Assembly: GCF_946478885.1 (NCBI RefSeq)
Contig: NZ_CAMLDX010000004.1
Location: 18,888 to 82,887 of the forward strand
Reading direction: 5' to 3'
Source: an uncultured Bacillus sp.
Lineage (GTDB): Bacteria; Bacillota; Bacilli; Bacillales_B; DSM-18226
DNA length: 64,000 nucleotides
The translations under genes and the position numbers were made by a program. The notes below the pieces were generated by a model, which was not told the origin of the DNA, ran no database searches, and saw nothing but the letters and a program-made list of their open reading frames with translations. The number at the start of each line of letters is the position of its first letter. Within the stretch, counting starts at the first letter, position 1. This document shows positions 7,717 to 18,080 of this stretch, piece after piece.

Positions 7717-9099
7717 TCATACTCTCTTAGCTTTTTGTTTGTATTTATTACATGTCTCTATCCAGCGCCGGGCAAGATCCGGATTGGAAGCAAAATGAAA
7801 GTGGGTGTATCCTGCCGTGAGATTCCCTTTCAAACAGCCTTCATCCTTAAGACCTAATCTTCCTTTCGTTTGATACGCATAGGGTAATTTTTCCCCGCTC
7901 TCAAAAATAGAATAATGAAATTCATGCCCTTTTGCCTGCATCCCTTCACCGATTAGGAAATTATCCCTTCTCCCGAAGATTTCACGATAACCCATAGATA
8001 CCAGCTTCTTTTGCATTTTCACCTTACCGGAGATAATTCCTAACATGGGATATTCCTGTCCTGCTGTATTCGTTATGGACTCTGTCAAATACATAAATCC
8101 ACCGCATTCTGCCAGAGTTGGCAGCCCTTTTTCAATGGCTGACTGGATAGAATTCTTTGCCTTTTGATTGCACGCTAACGTACCTGCGTATTCCTCAGGA
8201 AATCCTCCTCCCAAATATAAACCATCACTGCCCACAGGAACCTCTTCATCCTGCAAAGGGGAAAAGGTGACCAACTTCGCACCGTGCGCTTCTAGCAAGT
8301 CAAGATTCTCCTGATAATAAAAATTGAACGCTGCATCCCGCGCAACGGCAATGGTCACCTCAGGTTCCTTGCGGTTGCTGAATATTCCATTAGATACTAC
8401 TGGAAAATCAGGAGCCATTGCCAAATCATATAATCGATCAATGTCAATAGTCTCAGACACTAGGTTTCCTAATTTCTCAAAAAATGGATTGAGTTCCCCT
8501 CGTTCAATCACTGGTATTAAACCTAAATGGCGACTTGGTATATCGATCCCACACTCTTCCTTCAAATATCCGATTACCGGTACTTGACACTCCTGTTCAA
8601 TAGCAGCCTTTACAATTGCATAATGCCCCTTACTGCCAACTCTGTTCACAATGACTCCGACTATATTAGGCCTGCTATCAAAGGACTGAAATCCTTTGAC
8701 GATTGCGGCGGCACTGCGAGCCATACTTTTGCAATTTACGATCAGCAACACCGGACTTTCCGTAATTAAGCTGATTTCAGCTGTTGAACCGGTATTTTCA
8801 AGCGGGCTTTTTCCATCATAAAACCCCATGACCCCTTCAATGATGGAAATATCTGCATCCAATCCGACTCGTGCTGTTATTTCACGAACAGTCTGATGCT
8901 CAAACATCCAGCTGTCTAAATTCCTCGATACTCTCCCTGTAACGGCTGTGTGATAGGTAGGATCGATGTAATCCGGACCGCATTTAAACCCTTGGACTGT
9001 GTATCCTTTTTGCTGTAATGCTGCCATAATGCCAATTGTCAATGTAGTTTTGCCTACACCGCTGTTTGTTCCGGCAATGACCAGTCTTCTCTTATTCAT
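7717..9099 (-). CDS. cbiA: Cobyrinate a,c-diamide synthase
   Basis: Glutamine- and ATP-dependent amidation of the a and c carboxylates of cobyrinate. The 460-residue protein has the expected two parts. The N-terminal dethiobiotin-synthetase-like domain carries the P-loop GTNSGVGKTTLT at about residues 10-21. The C-terminal class I glutamine amidotransferase domain carries the nucleophile in LAECGGFMYL and the catalytic His in GYTHFHFASNP. The start has GGGAGG 8 nt upstream, inside cbiG, and the two genes overlap by 8 bases. Part of the cbi operon. Confidence 0.95.
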   Translation of the reverse strand: MNKRRLVIAGTNSGVGKTTLTIGIMAALQQKGYTVQGFKCGPDYIDPTYHTAVTGRVSRNLDSWMFEHQTVREITARVGLDADISIIEGVMGFYDGKSPLENTGSTAEISLITESPVLLIVNCKSMARSAAAIVKGFQSFDSRPNIVGVIVNRVGSKGHYAIVKAAIEQECQVPVIGYLKEECGIDIPSRHLGLIPVIERGELNPFFEKLGNLVSETIDIDRLYDLAMAPDFPVVSNGIFSNRKEPEVTIAVARDAAFNFYYQENLDLLEAHGAKLVTFSPLQDEEVPVGSDGLYLGGGFPEEYAGTLACNQKAKNSIQSAIEKGLPTLAECGGFMYLTESITNTAGQEYPMLGIISGKVKMQKKLVSMGYREIFGRRDNFLIGEGMQAKGHEFHYSIFESGEKLPYAYQTKGRLGLKDEGCLKGNLTAGYTHFHFASNPDLARRWIETCNKYKQKAKRV

Positions 9100-10237
9100 G
9101 ATGATTCCTCCCTGAAAAAGGAATGAGGCCTACTGAGATAGTCACATTGCCTGATTTTTTCTTTATCAGCTCGAGCTTAGACGCTCCGGTATAAATTCGA
9201 ACTGCAGGTTCACTAACTCCGTATACTCCGGTGTACTTAAAGACCGTTTCAGAAGGTGCCTGTATCTCTGCCTGATTTAATTGCTCCGGAGAATAATAGA
9301 CAAATTTCCATCCGTACTTCTTTGCTATCTCGCAAAGACCTTTTTCATCTTTTTTGATATCAATGGTACAAATCGCCTTTACACTTTTCCATGAAATACA
9401 ACACTCGGACAATGTTTCAAGAATAACCTGCTCGATTTCATGGACAGAGGTTCCCCGGTTGCAGCCCATCCCGATTGCCACACACTTCGGGCGAAAGAGG
9501 ATTCCATTCTGTAGAATCATCTCTTCCTCCCTATCTAATAAACGATGGGTCACGATTAACGCGGCATCCGGCTTTGCCTGAATAGCATCCTCGATAGAAT
9601 TATAGATCATAATATTTTCAGGCAGCGGAGTCTCATACAGCCACCAATCAGGTTCTCCTGACTCCTGCACAATTGCGACATGCTCTTCATTAACAACCGA
9701 TGCGCTGACAGGAGTTAATTTTTCCGGAGAATCCCATACCCAGCCAAAGTGTGAGCCAAACAAATCAACCGGGATTGTTTTTTGCACATCAGATGCCGTT
9801 GTAATCACGGCCCTTGCCTTCAGTGCTGCCGCCACTTCCCGGGTAAGCTCATTTGCTCCTCCAATGTGGCCGGACAGAACACTAATAACATTTTCTCCCC
9901 GGTCGTCAATCACCACAACTGCCGGATCTGTTTTCTTATCCTGTAAAAGCGGTGCAATCATTCGTACCACTGCCCCAAGAGAAATAATCAGGATGATACC
10001 CTTGTATTGCTGAAAGAGAGCAGGAAGGAGCAGTTTTACGCTTCCCGAAAAAAGCTGAATATTCCTAATTTCTTCATCCCCTTTGGCAAACTTGCTCATA
10101 TAATACAAATCAGTCTGTGAAAAAACTTTATCCAGCCTGCGAGCCATTTCAACACCATGCTTTGTGATCGCTATTATCGCATAGGGATGTCTCTGTTGAA
10201 TAGGAGTCAGCTCACCTTCTTTTAATTTCAGGATCAT
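9092..10237 (-). CDS. cbiG: Cobalt-precorrin-5A hydrolase
   Basis: Opens the delta-lactone of cobalt-precorrin-5A and releases acetaldehyde, a step specific to the anaerobic (early cobalt) B12 route. The 381-residue protein shows the N-terminal CbiG region (YAIIAITKHGVEMARRL), the central motif SLGAVVRMIAPLLQDKKTDPAVVVID with LSGHIGGANELT, and the C-terminal CobE-like domain (AIGMGCNRGTS). It overlaps cbiF by 4 bases (ATGA) and cbiA by 8. Its presence is good evidence that the pathway here is the oxygen-independent one. Confidence 0.94.
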   Translation of the reverse strand: MILKLKEGELTPIQQRHPYAIIAITKHGVEMARRLDKVFSQTDLYYMSKFAKGDEEIRNIQLFSGSVKLLLPALFQQYKGIILIISLGAVVRMIAPLLQDKKTDPAVVVIDDRGENVISVLSGHIGGANELTREVAAALKARAVITTASDVQKTIPVDLFGSHFGWVWDSPEKLTPVSASVVNEEHVAIVQESGEPDWWLYETPLPENIMIYNSIEDAIQAKPDAALIVTHRLLDREEEMILQNGILFRPKCVAIGMGCNRGTSVHEIEQVILETLSECCISWKSVKAICTIDIKKDEKGLCEIAKKYGWKFVYYSPEQLNQAEIQAPSETVFKYTGVYGVSEPAVRIYTGASKLELIKKKSGNVTISVGLIPFSGRNHHE

Positions 10238-11013
10238 TGGCTTATACCTCTGCGGTATCCATGAGAAAATGAAGCATCATACAGCTTGGAGCGGAATTCA
10301 TCTTTTTCATAAATATTCGGGTCGAGTGCCCAGCCTGCTAAAATCATAGCTGTTTTACGTATTCCGTTTTTCTGCATTGCTTCATCCAGATTAGCCAATG
10401 TGGTACGAATGACTTTTTGATCAGGCCATGATGCCCGTTGAATAACCGCAACAGGAGTCTCCTCCTCCCAGCCTGCGGCTTGCAGCTCCTTCACAATTTT
10501 TTTTGTTAAAGTAGCGCTTAAAAACAAGGCTAGTGTACAACGGTGACGCGCCAAATCCCGTAGTTTTTCAAATTCAGGGACCGGTGTACGACCTTCCGCC
10601 CTAGTCAAAATCAAGGTTTGCGTTAAATCAGGAATCGTCAATTCCGCTCCAATCGCAGCGGCTGCGGCAAAAACGGAACTTACCCCCGGAATTACTTCAT
10701 ACTCAATCTTTTCCTTCTTTAATAAAGCAATTTGTTCCTTAATGGCACCATACATAGATGGGTCACCGGTATGTATCCGGGCAACCATTTTTCCTGCATT
10801 AATCCGATCAATCATGATCGAGGTCATTTCTTCTAAATGCATACCGGCTGTTTTTAAAACTTCCGCCTCAGGCTTTGCCTTTGCTATTAATTCATCATTT
10901 ACTAATGAATCAGTATATAAAATAACATCAGCGTTCTGCAGGATGTTCAATCCCTTCACCGTAATTAAATCGGGATCCCCGGGACCGGCTCCAATAATAT
11001 AAACTTTTCTCAT
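10234..11013 (-). CDS. cbiF: Cobalt-precorrin-4 C11-methyltransferase
   Basis: SAM-dependent methylation at C11 of cobalt-precorrin-4. At 259 residues it is a typical tetrapyrrole methylase, with the N-terminal YIIGAGPGDPDLITVKGL, the central RIHTGDPSMYGAI and PGVSSVFAAAAAIGAELTIP. The order around it (cbiL before, cbiG after) and the TDSLVNDELI region fit CbiF/CobM rather than CobA. It overlaps cbiL and cbiG by 4 bases on each side, so translation is coupled. Confidence 0.93.
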   Translation of the reverse strand: MRKVYIIGAGPGDPDLITVKGLNILQNADVILYTDSLVNDELIAKAKPEAEVLKTAGMHLEEMTSIMIDRINAGKMVARIHTGDPSMYGAIKEQIALLKKEKIEYEVIPGVSSVFAAAAAIGAELTIPDLTQTLILTRAEGRTPVPEFEKLRDLARHRCTLALFLSATLTKKIVKELQAAGWEEETPVAVIQRASWPDQKVIRTTLANLDEAMQKNGIRKTAMILAGWALDPNIYEKDEFRSKLYDASFSHGYRRGISQ

Positions 11014-11717
11014 TTTCGCACCACCATTAATGTCAAATATTCCAGTTCAACTCCTTCGAGCTCATCCATCTGCCATATGACTTCTTCATCAGAAGTTACT
11101 TTCGTAATTACATGAGCCTTGTCTAATACATGCAAATCTTTTAAGACCTTGATCATTAAATCCATTACCTTCGCTACTTTTATGAATACAACCGTGTCAT
11201 GTTCAGCGATTGCTTTTTTCATTGCTTCATAGTCTTCCCGCGCTGGTATGATGGCAAAATGTTCATCGCCATCCGCAAATGGGATGACCAGCCTTGAAGC
11301 AGCTCCATTAATGGATGATATACCGGGCACACTCTTAATCTCTATCTCCGGATGCAGCTCATACATCAATTTCATCATATGAATAAAGGTACTGTATAAA
11401 AGCGGGTCTCCCTCTGTTACAAAGGCAACATCCTTTCCATCCCGCAGCTTTTCCCAAATTAATTCAACAGCCGTTCTCCACTCCCGATCCAAAACCGATT
11501 CATCCTTCGTCATGGGAAAAATCAGTCCAAGCATTTCCTTTTCTTCAGGACGGATATACACATCGACAATTCGCTGTGCATAACTCTTACTGCCTTTTCT
11601 TTTTTTCGGATATGCAATCACAGGGGATTCCTGTATGACACGGAATGCCTTTACCGTGATCAGTTCCGGATCTCCCGGTCCCACTCCGAGACCATATAAT
11701 GTACCAAGCTTACTCAT
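11010..11717 (-). CDS. cbiL: Cobalt-factor II (precorrin-2) C20-methyltransferase
   Basis: Methylates C20 of cobalt-factor II/precorrin-2. The 235-residue protein has the tetrapyrrole methylase signature [17 protein letters not shown], the CbiL-typical [12 protein letters not shown] loop, [15 protein letters not shown] and [16 protein letters not shown]. The ATG lies 8 bases inside the end of cbiET and is preceded by AAAGGA. Fourth-to-last gene of the operon. Confidence 0.93.
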   Translation of the reverse strand: MSKLGTLYGLGVGPGDPELITVKAFRVIQESPVIAYPKKRKGSKSYAQRIVDVYIRPEEKEMLGLIFPMTKDESVLDREWRTAVELIWEKLRDGKDVAFVTEGDPLLYSTFIHMMKLMYELHPEIEIKSVPGISSINGAASRLVIPFADGDEHFAIIPAREDYEAMKKAIAEHDTVVFIKVAKVMDLMIKVLKDLHVLDKAHVITKVTSDEEVIWQMDELEGVELEYLTLMVVRK

Positions 11718-12930
11718 CTATGTCTTCCTTTCGTTGTGCCGTTATAATATACACAGGGTTTAGTGGAGCAAAACGATGCATCCCGAGAATTTGTTTACTC
11801 CTCGAAATTTGCGTATGTGTTATCGTTGTTTGAAAACCGGCTTGTGCAAAGGCCTCATTCGCACGATATAAGTTTTCAATGGTCGCTGCGTTTAACACAA
11901 TCCTCCCACCCTTTTTTAACCGCAGGCAGCAGGTGTAAATTAATTGAGACATTTCTCCGCCTGTTCCGCCAATAAAAATAGCATCAGGATCCGGGAATGT
12001 CTCAAGGCCCTCTGGTGCTTTACCATGAACTATCGTTATGTCAACCCTGAACTTTCTTTGATTTTGCAGACAATTCTCTAAATCTGCTTCATTTTTTTCT
12101 ATAGCAAAAATCCCGCCTTCAGGCGCCAATTTCCCTGCTTCAATCGCCATCGAGCCTGTGCATGTTCCAATATCCCAAACAATACTGTTTTTCTGTAGCC
12201 TTAATGCAGACAGACTCAATACTCGAATTTCCTTTTTCGTAATTAACCCTTTATCCGGCTTACGCTGTGAAAATTTCTCATCGTCTATCCCTATCGACCA
12301 GACAGGACCATCGCCTGTTTTTTTCAAAATAACTACATTTAAAGAGGAAAACGTTAGCTGAGCCATTTCCTCCAATGAATACCATCCTGTTCTTTCATTC
12401 TCACCCTGCAGATTTTCCGCAACAAACGCCCGATACTCTGTCATCCCGAAGGAAATCAAGTACTGCGCAATTTGGTTTGGATTATTATCTTCGTCTGTCA
12501 GAAGTGCGAGTTTGGTCCTTCCATCAATTCTCTGAGCTAGCCCTTTTATACTGCGACCATGGAGACTTATGACTATCGCATCTTGCCAGCTCTCTCCCAT
12601 TTTCGCAAAGGCAAGCTGGACAGAGCTTACATAGGGATATACATGGAGGTTGATTTTCTTTGAAAGAAATCCACCGATTCCATAAAAAAGCGGATCGCCT
12701 GAAGCCAATATGACTGTAGGACGCGCTTCATGCTGGAGCCTTTCAGCAATTTCCTTTAATCCGCTTTTCACAGCTACCTTTTCTCCAGAATAATCCGGGA
12801 AAAAGGATAATACTCTTTCTCCTCCGACCAGTACTTCACTTTCATAAATCCACTTTTTATATTGAGGTAGTAACCCTTCTTGTCCGTTATCACCAATCCC
12901 GATTAATTTCATCGTTTGAGTCAATCCCAA
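11710..12930 (-). CDS. cbiET: CbiE-CbiT fusion: cobalt-precorrin-7 C5-methyltransferase / C15-methyltransferase (decarboxylating)
   Basis: A single 400-odd-residue polypeptide fuses two enzymes that are separate in Salmonella. Residues about 1-200 are the CbiE methylase ([31 protein letters not shown]). Residues about 205-400 are the Rossmann-type CbiT methyltransferase ([24 protein letters not shown] at the SAM site). This is the CobL-like arrangement also found in B. megaterium. The true start may be the ATG at 12912 (MKLIGIGD); the TTG at 12930 has AAGGG nearby but adds six non-conserved residues. The start region overlaps the end of cbiD. Confidence 0.93.
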   Translation of the reverse strand: MGLTQTMKLIGIGDNGQEGLLPQYKKWIYESEVLVGGERVLSFFPDYSGEKVAVKSGLKEIAERLQHEARPTVILASGDPLFYGIGGFLSKKINLHVYPYVSSVQLAFAKMGESWQDAIVISLHGRSIKGLAQRIDGRTKLALLTDEDNNPNQIAQYLISFGMTEYRAFVAENLQGENERTGWYSLEEMAQLTFSSLNVVILKKTGDGPVWSIGIDDEKFSQRKPDKGLITKKEIRVLSLSALRLQKNSIVWDIGTCTGSMAIEAGKLAPEGGIFAIEKNEADLENCLQNQRKFRVDITIVHGKAPEGLETFPDPDAIFIGGTGGEMSQLIYTCCLRLKKGGRIVLNAATIENLYRANEAFAQAGFQTTITHTQISRSKQILGMHRFAPLNPVYIITAQRKEDIDE

Positions 12931-14020
12931 CAGCCCTTCCCAATAATTGTCCTTTCAGCGAGTATATCGCCGTTTCAACTTCGATCCCGCCATTAATATG
13001 CTTTAATGCTGTATGACAGCAGGCTTCACAAAGCTTGTCAAAAAAAGACTCATGACCTTCCCTTAGCATCCATTCACCAACCTGCGAGGCAGTATTGGCA
13101 TGAAGAACTTCCTGAATCAGTTGACCATCTGCTCCGGCGCTTTTGGCTATCTTGGCCAAAAACTCAAAGCTGACAGATGAGCCGCTTGAATGAACCATCA
13201 TTGCCCCTTGGGCAAGCTTTGAAAATTTCCCCATCATTCCAACAAGTGATACCTTTTGAATGCTATGCTTCTTGCATTGCTTAATGGAAAAGCCAATAAA
13301 ATCACCCATTTCGATAAAGGCAACCTCCGGTAATTGAGGGTATAGATTCATGGCATATCTTTCACTGCGTCCTCCCGTTGTGAGAACAAGATGATCCGAA
13401 CCACAAGCCTTTGCTACGTTAATCGCCTCAGCAATACTGGCCATATAGGCTGAACTTGAGAAAGGAACAACGATTCCCCTTGTACCTAAAATGGAAATCC
13501 CTCCGATAATACCGAGACGTCCGTTCAATGTTTGCTTAGCAATTTCTTCACCATTCGGCACAGAAATCACTACCTTAACGCCTCTATGAATCTGATAGTC
13601 CTGTAAAACCTGCTGAACCGTCGAAAATATCATTTGTCGGGGGACGGGATTGATGGCTGCCTCACCAACAGAAATCGGAAGCCCTGGTTTTGTCACCCTG
13701 CCAACCCCTATGCCGCCGTCTAAGACAATCCCCTGCGTATCTGTCCAGCTCACTGTGGCTCCAATATGTGCTTGGTGTGTGGCATCCGGATCATCACCGG
13801 CATCCTTAATCGTTTCTGCGTATACAGCATTTTCTTTGATTTCACATTTTTCCATGATAAAAGTCGCGTCACGCCCAATCGGAAGATGGATGGTTGCCGT
13901 ATCCTGCTCCTCACCTGTAATGAGTGCAACTAAAGCGGCCTTTGCTACTGCAGTCGAGCAGGCACCGGTTGTAAATCCCTGCCTCATTTGCGACCGATCC
14001 TTTTTGGCCTTTGCTTCCAT
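12890..14020 (-). CDS. cbiD: Cobalt-precorrin-5B C1-methyltransferase
   Basis: SAM-dependent C1 methylation of cobalt-precorrin-5B, specific to the anaerobic B12 pathway. The 376-residue length is normal. The characteristic N-terminal motif [19 protein letters not shown] lies at residues 12-30, followed by [11 protein letters not shown] and [14 protein letters not shown]. It starts 2 bases after the cbiC stop and overlaps cbiET. No unusual features. Confidence 0.94.
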   Translation of the reverse strand: MEAKAKKDRSQMRQGFTTGACSTAVAKAALVALITGEEQDTATIHLPIGRDATFIMEKCEIKENAVYAETIKDAGDDPDATHQAHIGATVSWTDTQGIVLDGGIGVGRVTKPGLPISVGEAAINPVPRQMIFSTVQQVLQDYQIHRGVKVVISVPNGEEIAKQTLNGRLGIIGGISILGTRGIVVPFSSSAYMASIAEAINVAKACGSDHLVLTTGGRSERYAMNLYPQLPEVAFIEMGDFIGFSIKQCKKHSIQKVSLVGMMGKFSKLAQGAMMVHSSGSSVSFEFLAKIAKSAGADGQLIQEVLHANTASQVGEWMLREGHESFFDKLCEACCHTALKHINGGIEVETAIYSLKGQLLGRAVGIDSNDEINRDW

Positions 14021-14022
14021 CT

Positions 14023-14673
14023 CTAGTTCCCGTCTGCTAAAAGAGAAATTGCATTTAATGCAGCCACTGTTACCGTACTGCCGCCTTTACGGCCGGAATT
14101 GGTAATGAAAGGAACATCCGTTATTTTTGCCAGTTCTTCTTTTGATTCAGCAGCAGAAACAAACCCGACCGGCATTCCAATAATTAAATCCGGCTTTGCC
14201 GTTCCTTCTTTAATTAAGCGAATCAGTTCCAACAGAGCAGTCGGTGCGTTCCCAATCGCATAGATCCCGCCCTCATTCTCACGAACTGCTTTTCTCATCG
14301 AAATAATAGCTCTTGTGGTATTCAGCCGTTTCGCTTCAGCTGCCACATCGGGATCTGAAATATAACAATGCAAATCCCCGCCATACTTTTGAAACCTGGC
14401 TTTCCCGGTGCCGCTCTCTATCATTTGCACATCAGCAATCACGTGACGCCCTTTTCGAATCGCTTCTATTCCGGCACGTACTGCATCAGGGTGAATGATG
14501 ACGCTTCTTCCTAATTCAAAATCAGCTGAAGCATGGATAATCCGACGAACAATTTTCCATTCGTCATCAGTAAAATCATGGGGCCCCATTTCTTCTGCAA
14601 TAATGGAAAAGCTATAATCATATATTTTGTCAGGCTCCACCGTTAACGGTTTGAAATCCGTTTTAAAGTCCAT
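14023..14673 (-). CDS. cbiC: Cobalt-precorrin-8 methylmutase
   Basis: Moves a methyl group from C11 to C12 to form cobyrinate. 216 residues, family length. The catalytic histidine is H47 in VRRIIHASADFE. The motifs GRHVIADVQMIESG and IGNAPTALLELIRLI with IGMPVGFVSAAESKEEL are those of CbiC/CobH. It overlaps cbiJ by 11 bases and is followed by cbiD after a 2-base gap. Confidence 0.94.
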   Translation of the reverse strand: MDFKTDFKPLTVEPDKIYDYSFSIIAEEMGPHDFTDDEWKIVRRIIHASADFELGRSVIIHPDAVRAGIEAIRKGRHVIADVQMIESGTGKARFQKYGGDLHCYISDPDVAAEAKRLNTTRAIISMRKAVRENEGGIYAIGNAPTALLELIRLIKEGTAKPDLIIGMPVGFVSAAESKEELAKITDVPFITNSGRKGGSTVTVAALNAISLLADGN

Positions 14674-15460
14674 TGTCTATTTCCTCCTTATAGGTACTAG
14701 TAATGCTTGTTAAGTGATTTAAAATGGCTGAATAGCTGGAATATTTATTTTGATACGGAACCTTTGGACGGGCAATCAGAATGGTTTCAATTTCACATTC
14801 CAAGGCAGCTTCTATTTTTTCATCTACTGCTCCTACGTTCCCGCTTTCCTTAGTAATCATCAGTGTGACGCCGTATTGCTGGAATAAGGCGTTGTTTAAT
14901 TCTTTTGAAAACGGCCCCTGGATCGCGACAATATCTTTTTGTTCAATCCCTAGCTTCTGACATTTTTCTAAATTATCTATGCGAGGAAGCATTCTTGCAA
15001 TTAATCTCGTATTCTCTAAACCTGCTAATTCCTTGACGAATATCTCCAGTGTTTTACTGCCGGTAGTCAGCATAATAACCCCGCGTTTCGCAGCCGCTAT
15101 TTGGGCCGCTTCCTTGTAATCACGAACAACGGTTACTTTCTCATATCGTTCATATTGCTGTGTTTCCCGTTCAAAACGAATATAAGAAACATGTGCTTCT
15201 CTCGCAGCCCGGAGTGCATTTTTCGATGCCTCTTCAGCAAATGGATGACTCGCATCCACCACTGCATGGATACACTGACGCTCTATTAATTCTTTCATAT
15301 CCTCTGAGGTAAGCCGGCCAACTGTTACCTCTATCCCCATTTCCTGAAGACTCTTTGCGGCTGTTTCCGTTACAACTGATGCTAAAACCGGGAATCCCTC
15401 CCTCTTGATGTTAACGGCTAATTCTCTTGCGTCGCTTGTTCCTGCCAATAGGAATATCAC
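14663..15460 (-). CDS. cbiJ: Cobalt-precorrin-6A reductase
   Basis: NAD(P)H-dependent reductase of the corrin ring. The 265-residue product begins ILLAGTSDARELA-like (IFLLAGTSDARELAVNI), the signature of CbiJ/CobK. VDASHPFAEEASKNALRAA, the ITKESGNVGAVDEKIEAA region and LIARPKVP near the C-terminus are also typical. It starts one base after the cbiX stop and overlaps cbiC by 11 bases. Confidence 0.92.
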   Translation of the reverse strand: MIFLLAGTSDARELAVNIKREGFPVLASVVTETAAKSLQEMGIEVTVGRLTSEDMKELIERQCIHAVVDASHPFAEEASKNALRAAREAHVSYIRFERETQQYERYEKVTVVRDYKEAAQIAAAKRGVIMLTTGSKTLEIFVKELAGLENTRLIARMLPRIDNLEKCQKLGIEQKDIVAIQGPFSKELNNALFQQYGVTLMITKESGNVGAVDEKIEAALECEIETILIARPKVPYQNKYSSYSAILNHLTSITSTYKEEIDNGL

Positions 15461-15461
15461 G

Positions 15462-16379
15462 TTAATTTTTCACCTCGTCTTCGTGATGATGCTCATGGTC
15501 ATAAGGGTGGTCATGGTCATGATGAGCATGACCGTGAGGATGGTGATGCACATGTTCATGATGATGAACATGACCATGTGCTTGAACAAATCGAAGATAG
15601 TTTTCTAAATCTTCTTCACCGCTTGATCTTCCCTCAAGTGCTTCCGTCACACGTTCTTTTAAAATAGATTGCAGCTTTGGATGATAACCGAAGTACTTTG
15701 CCAGTACAAATTCATGTTCGGGAAATTGCTTTTGATACCGCTCCAGCATCTTCTCCATCCGCTCCATTAATATGCCGGTAAATAAAAAATACGGTAGCAT
15801 AACGACTTTCTTAGCCCCCAGCCTGATACACCGTTCAATCCCCTCATCAACCAGCGGCAATGTAACCCCCATAAAGGCACTCTCGACCCAACGGACATTT
15901 AGTATTTCCCACAGCAAACGCGTAATTTTATAAAAATCACTATTTGCCTCAGCGTCGCTGCCTCCGCGGCCAATTAAAAGAATGGCTGTTTCCGGGTACT
16001 CGGCGTTCGGATTAAAACCGGTTTCTGCTAAGCGATCCATCATGATTTCCAAAGCTTTAGGATGAACACCAATGGTTTGTCCGTAAATAAATTCAACATT
16101 CGGATACTTGTCTCTTGCGGCCAATATTTCTGCAGGGATATGAAGCTTTGAGTGACCGGCATGCAGTAAAATGATTGGAATCACAATCACCTCTGAGGCA
16201 CCTTTTGCTGCGCAATTTTCAATCCCTTGTGATATGGAAGGCAAACCAAACTCAAGAAAGCATGTTTCGACGATTAAATCCGGCTCAAGCGCCGGAATCA
16301 TCTTTTCTACAAATCTTCGAACCTCTTCATTTCCGGACTCCAATCTGCTGCCATGTCCAACAAATAATACTGCTCTCAC
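15462..16379 (-). CDS. cbiX: Sirohydrochlorin cobaltochelatase, long form with His-rich tail
   Basis: Inserts Co(II) into sirohydrochlorin, the first committed step of the anaerobic route. The 305-residue long CbiX has two chelatase-like repeats. Repeat one holds the active-site histidines (VGHGSR at H10; ILLHAGHSKLHIP). Repeat two has degenerate IGRGGSD in place of GHGSR, so the N-terminal half is probably catalytic. The last 38 residues hold about 19 histidines, a metal-storage-like tail. Unlike the B. megaterium CbiX that I recall as carrying an MXCXXC Fe-S site, this tail has no cysteine. The gene lies 15 bases after cbiH and 1 base before cbiJ. Confidence 0.92.
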   Translation of the reverse strand: MRAVLFVGHGSRLESGNEEVRRFVEKMIPALEPDLIVETCFLEFGLPSISQGIENCAAKGASEVIVIPIILLHAGHSKLHIPAEILAARDKYPNVEFIYGQTIGVHPKALEIMMDRLAETGFNPNAEYPETAILLIGRGGSDAEANSDFYKITRLLWEILNVRWVESAFMGVTLPLVDEGIERCIRLGAKKVVMLPYFLFTGILMERMEKMLERYQKQFPEHEFVLAKYFGYHPKLQSILKERVTEALEGRSSGEEDLENYLRFVQAHGHVHHHEHVHHHPHGHAHHDHDHPYDHEHHHEDEVKN

Positions 16380-16394
16380 TTTTGTTCCTCCTCT

Positions 16395-18038
16395 TCAATC
16401 TCCGCAAGGGGCCGGTTCAATATTGATAACCGGGGTGATATCCTTGTAGGGAAACCCCTGTAATTCTTTTACCCTCTTAAAATATTTAAACAGACGTTCA
16501 TTTGGATGGGCATTTTGTTGATATTCATCGACAATTTTAGTCACCAACTCCACCAGCTGATCGGGTTCAATTCCTTCTGCAACTGGCTGACCTGGATGGG
16601 CAGTTCGGCCAACCGGTTTGGCTCCTAAGAATAAATCAAACTTTCCTTTGCGAAAGACAATACCGATATCATTCATGACCGCTCCATAGCACGCCATTCC
16701 GCAGCCGTTTAACCCTATATTGAGCTCCTTCGGCATTTTTTCTCCGCCTAGTCTGCTTTGTAATGCATCAGCATACGGAATGGCCTCTGTTTTCTCTCCA
16801 TCACAGAAATCACAAGCTTTAATTTTAACAACATTCCCTATTGGGGAAAGAATCAAGCCGCATTCCCGCAAACTTCCAGTGATCCTTTCAGGTTCGGCTG
16901 CAGGAATTCTTATCACCATGCAGTGATCCGGAGTATATTCAATCGTACCTTGTTCTCCAGCTGCTTCTGCAATGGCAAGCAATTGAACAGGTGTAAATTG
17001 CTTGTTTGCTACACCCGGGCTAACGGCAAACTCAAAAATTGACTCTGTTGTTTGCTGGACAACCGCATGTTTGGAAGAAGAAAAAGGTGTACTTGAAACA
17101 CGGGACAATGCTTCCATTGCGATTTCATAAGAATTACTCCTTTGTTCAGCCTTGCCTGCAGTGGTTCCTGCAGCTGTACGATGGTTTTGCTGCATACTTG
17201 TGTCCTGTGAAAGAGCCCATGGCTCTGCATCTTTTTGTAGTCGTTGATGCAGCTCAAGCGGCTGTTTTTCTTCTATAAGGGTATATTTTTTTTGATAACC
17301 TCGTGGAGTAATCATTTTATTGTCATAAATAAAAGTGGATGAATTTCCGATAATCACGGTGGTCAGCATGCCGATTTCATAATTCAGCATATTAGATAAA
17401 TTCGTGACAACGATTTGCTGCCGCTCACGGTAAGCACTTTTAACCAGACCAACAGGTGTTTCAGGTGCGCGGTACTTCAGTAAAATGTTTTGCGCCTCGA
17501 TAATTTGTCTGGTTCTTCGCCCGCTGCGCGGATTGTACAGGGCAATAACGAAGTCCGCCATTGCCGCTGCTTCTACACGCTTGGCTATTGTACTCCACGG
17601 TGTTAGATGATCGCTCAAACTAATCGTGCAGGAATCGTGCATAATAGGTGCCCCCAGTAATGAAGCACAGGAATTGATAGCTGAGATACCAGGAACGATT
17701 TCCACCCCAATTCCTTCGTCTTCCCTCCAGCCTTTTTCCAAAAGTACCTCATACACAAGACCAGCCATTCCATATACCCCAGAATCACCACTCGAAATTA
17801 CGGCAACTTTTTTGCCCTGCTCAGCCTGTTTCACCGCTTCCAGCGCGCGGCTTACTTCTTCTGTCATTCCCGTACTAATAATTGTTTGAGCACTGATTAA
17901 CTCCCGAATTAAATCCATATACGTCTTATATCCAATAATCAAGTCACATTCTCTAATTGCCTCTACTGCCCGTTCCGTTATATGCTTAGCATCTCCCGGT
18001 CCAAAACCAACCACAAATATTTTTCCCTTATTCAACAT
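16395..18038 (-). CDS. cbiH: CbiH60-type cobalt-factor III C17-methyltransferase with Fe-S extension
   Basis: Methylates C17 and contracts the macrocycle to give cobalt-precorrin-4. The product is 547 residues, about twice a plain CbiH. Residues 1-250 are the tetrapyrrole methylase (FVVGFGPGDAKHITERA; ISSGDSGVYGMAGL; PGISAINSCASLLGAP; LYNPRSGRR). Residues about 330-535 are a nitrite/sulfite-reductase-like domain with an Fe-S motif at C409, C412 (CDFC) and C446, C450 (NGCGMAC). This matches CbiH60 of B. megaterium, whose Fe-S domain is needed in vitro. First gene of the operon, about 170 nt after the cobalamin riboswitch and 40 nt after its terminator. A low-complexity linker lies at residues 260-330. 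Confidence 0.94.
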   Translation of the reverse strand: MLNKGKIFVVGFGPGDAKHITERAVEAIRECDLIIGYKTYMDLIRELISAQTIISTGMTEEVSRALEAVKQAEQGKKVAVISSGDSGVYGMAGLVYEVLLEKGWREDEGIGVEIVPGISAINSCASLLGAPIMHDSCTISLSDHLTPWSTIAKRVEAAAMADFVIALYNPRSGRRTRQIIEAQNILLKYRAPETPVGLVKSAYRERQQIVVTNLSNMLNYEIGMLTTVIIGNSSTFIYDNKMITPRGYQKKYTLIEEKQPLELHQRLQKDAEPWALSQDTSMQQNHRTAAGTTAGKAEQRSNSYEIAMEALSRVSSTPFSSSKHAVVQQTTESIFEFAVSPGVANKQFTPVQLLAIAEAAGEQGTIEYTPDHCMVIRIPAAEPERITGSLRECGLILSPIGNVVKIKACDFCDGEKTEAIPYADALQSRLGGEKMPKELNIGLNGCGMACYGAVMNDIGIVFRKGKFDLFLGAKPVGRTAHPGQPVAEGIEPDQLVELVTKIVDEYQQNAHPNERLFKYFKRVKELQGFPYKDITPVINIEPAPCGD

Positions 18039-18080
18039 CGCGACATCTCCTTCACTTACTCTATTGATCCTTCAGAAACG

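Noticed and set aside
13650..14105. 151-codon plus-strand frame antisense to cbiD
   Set aside because: Shadow of cbiD, which has full family motifs on the other strand.
15477..15590. CAT/ATG-rich repeat tract as a non-coding microsatellite
   Set aside because: It is in frame and encodes the His-rich tail of CbiX.
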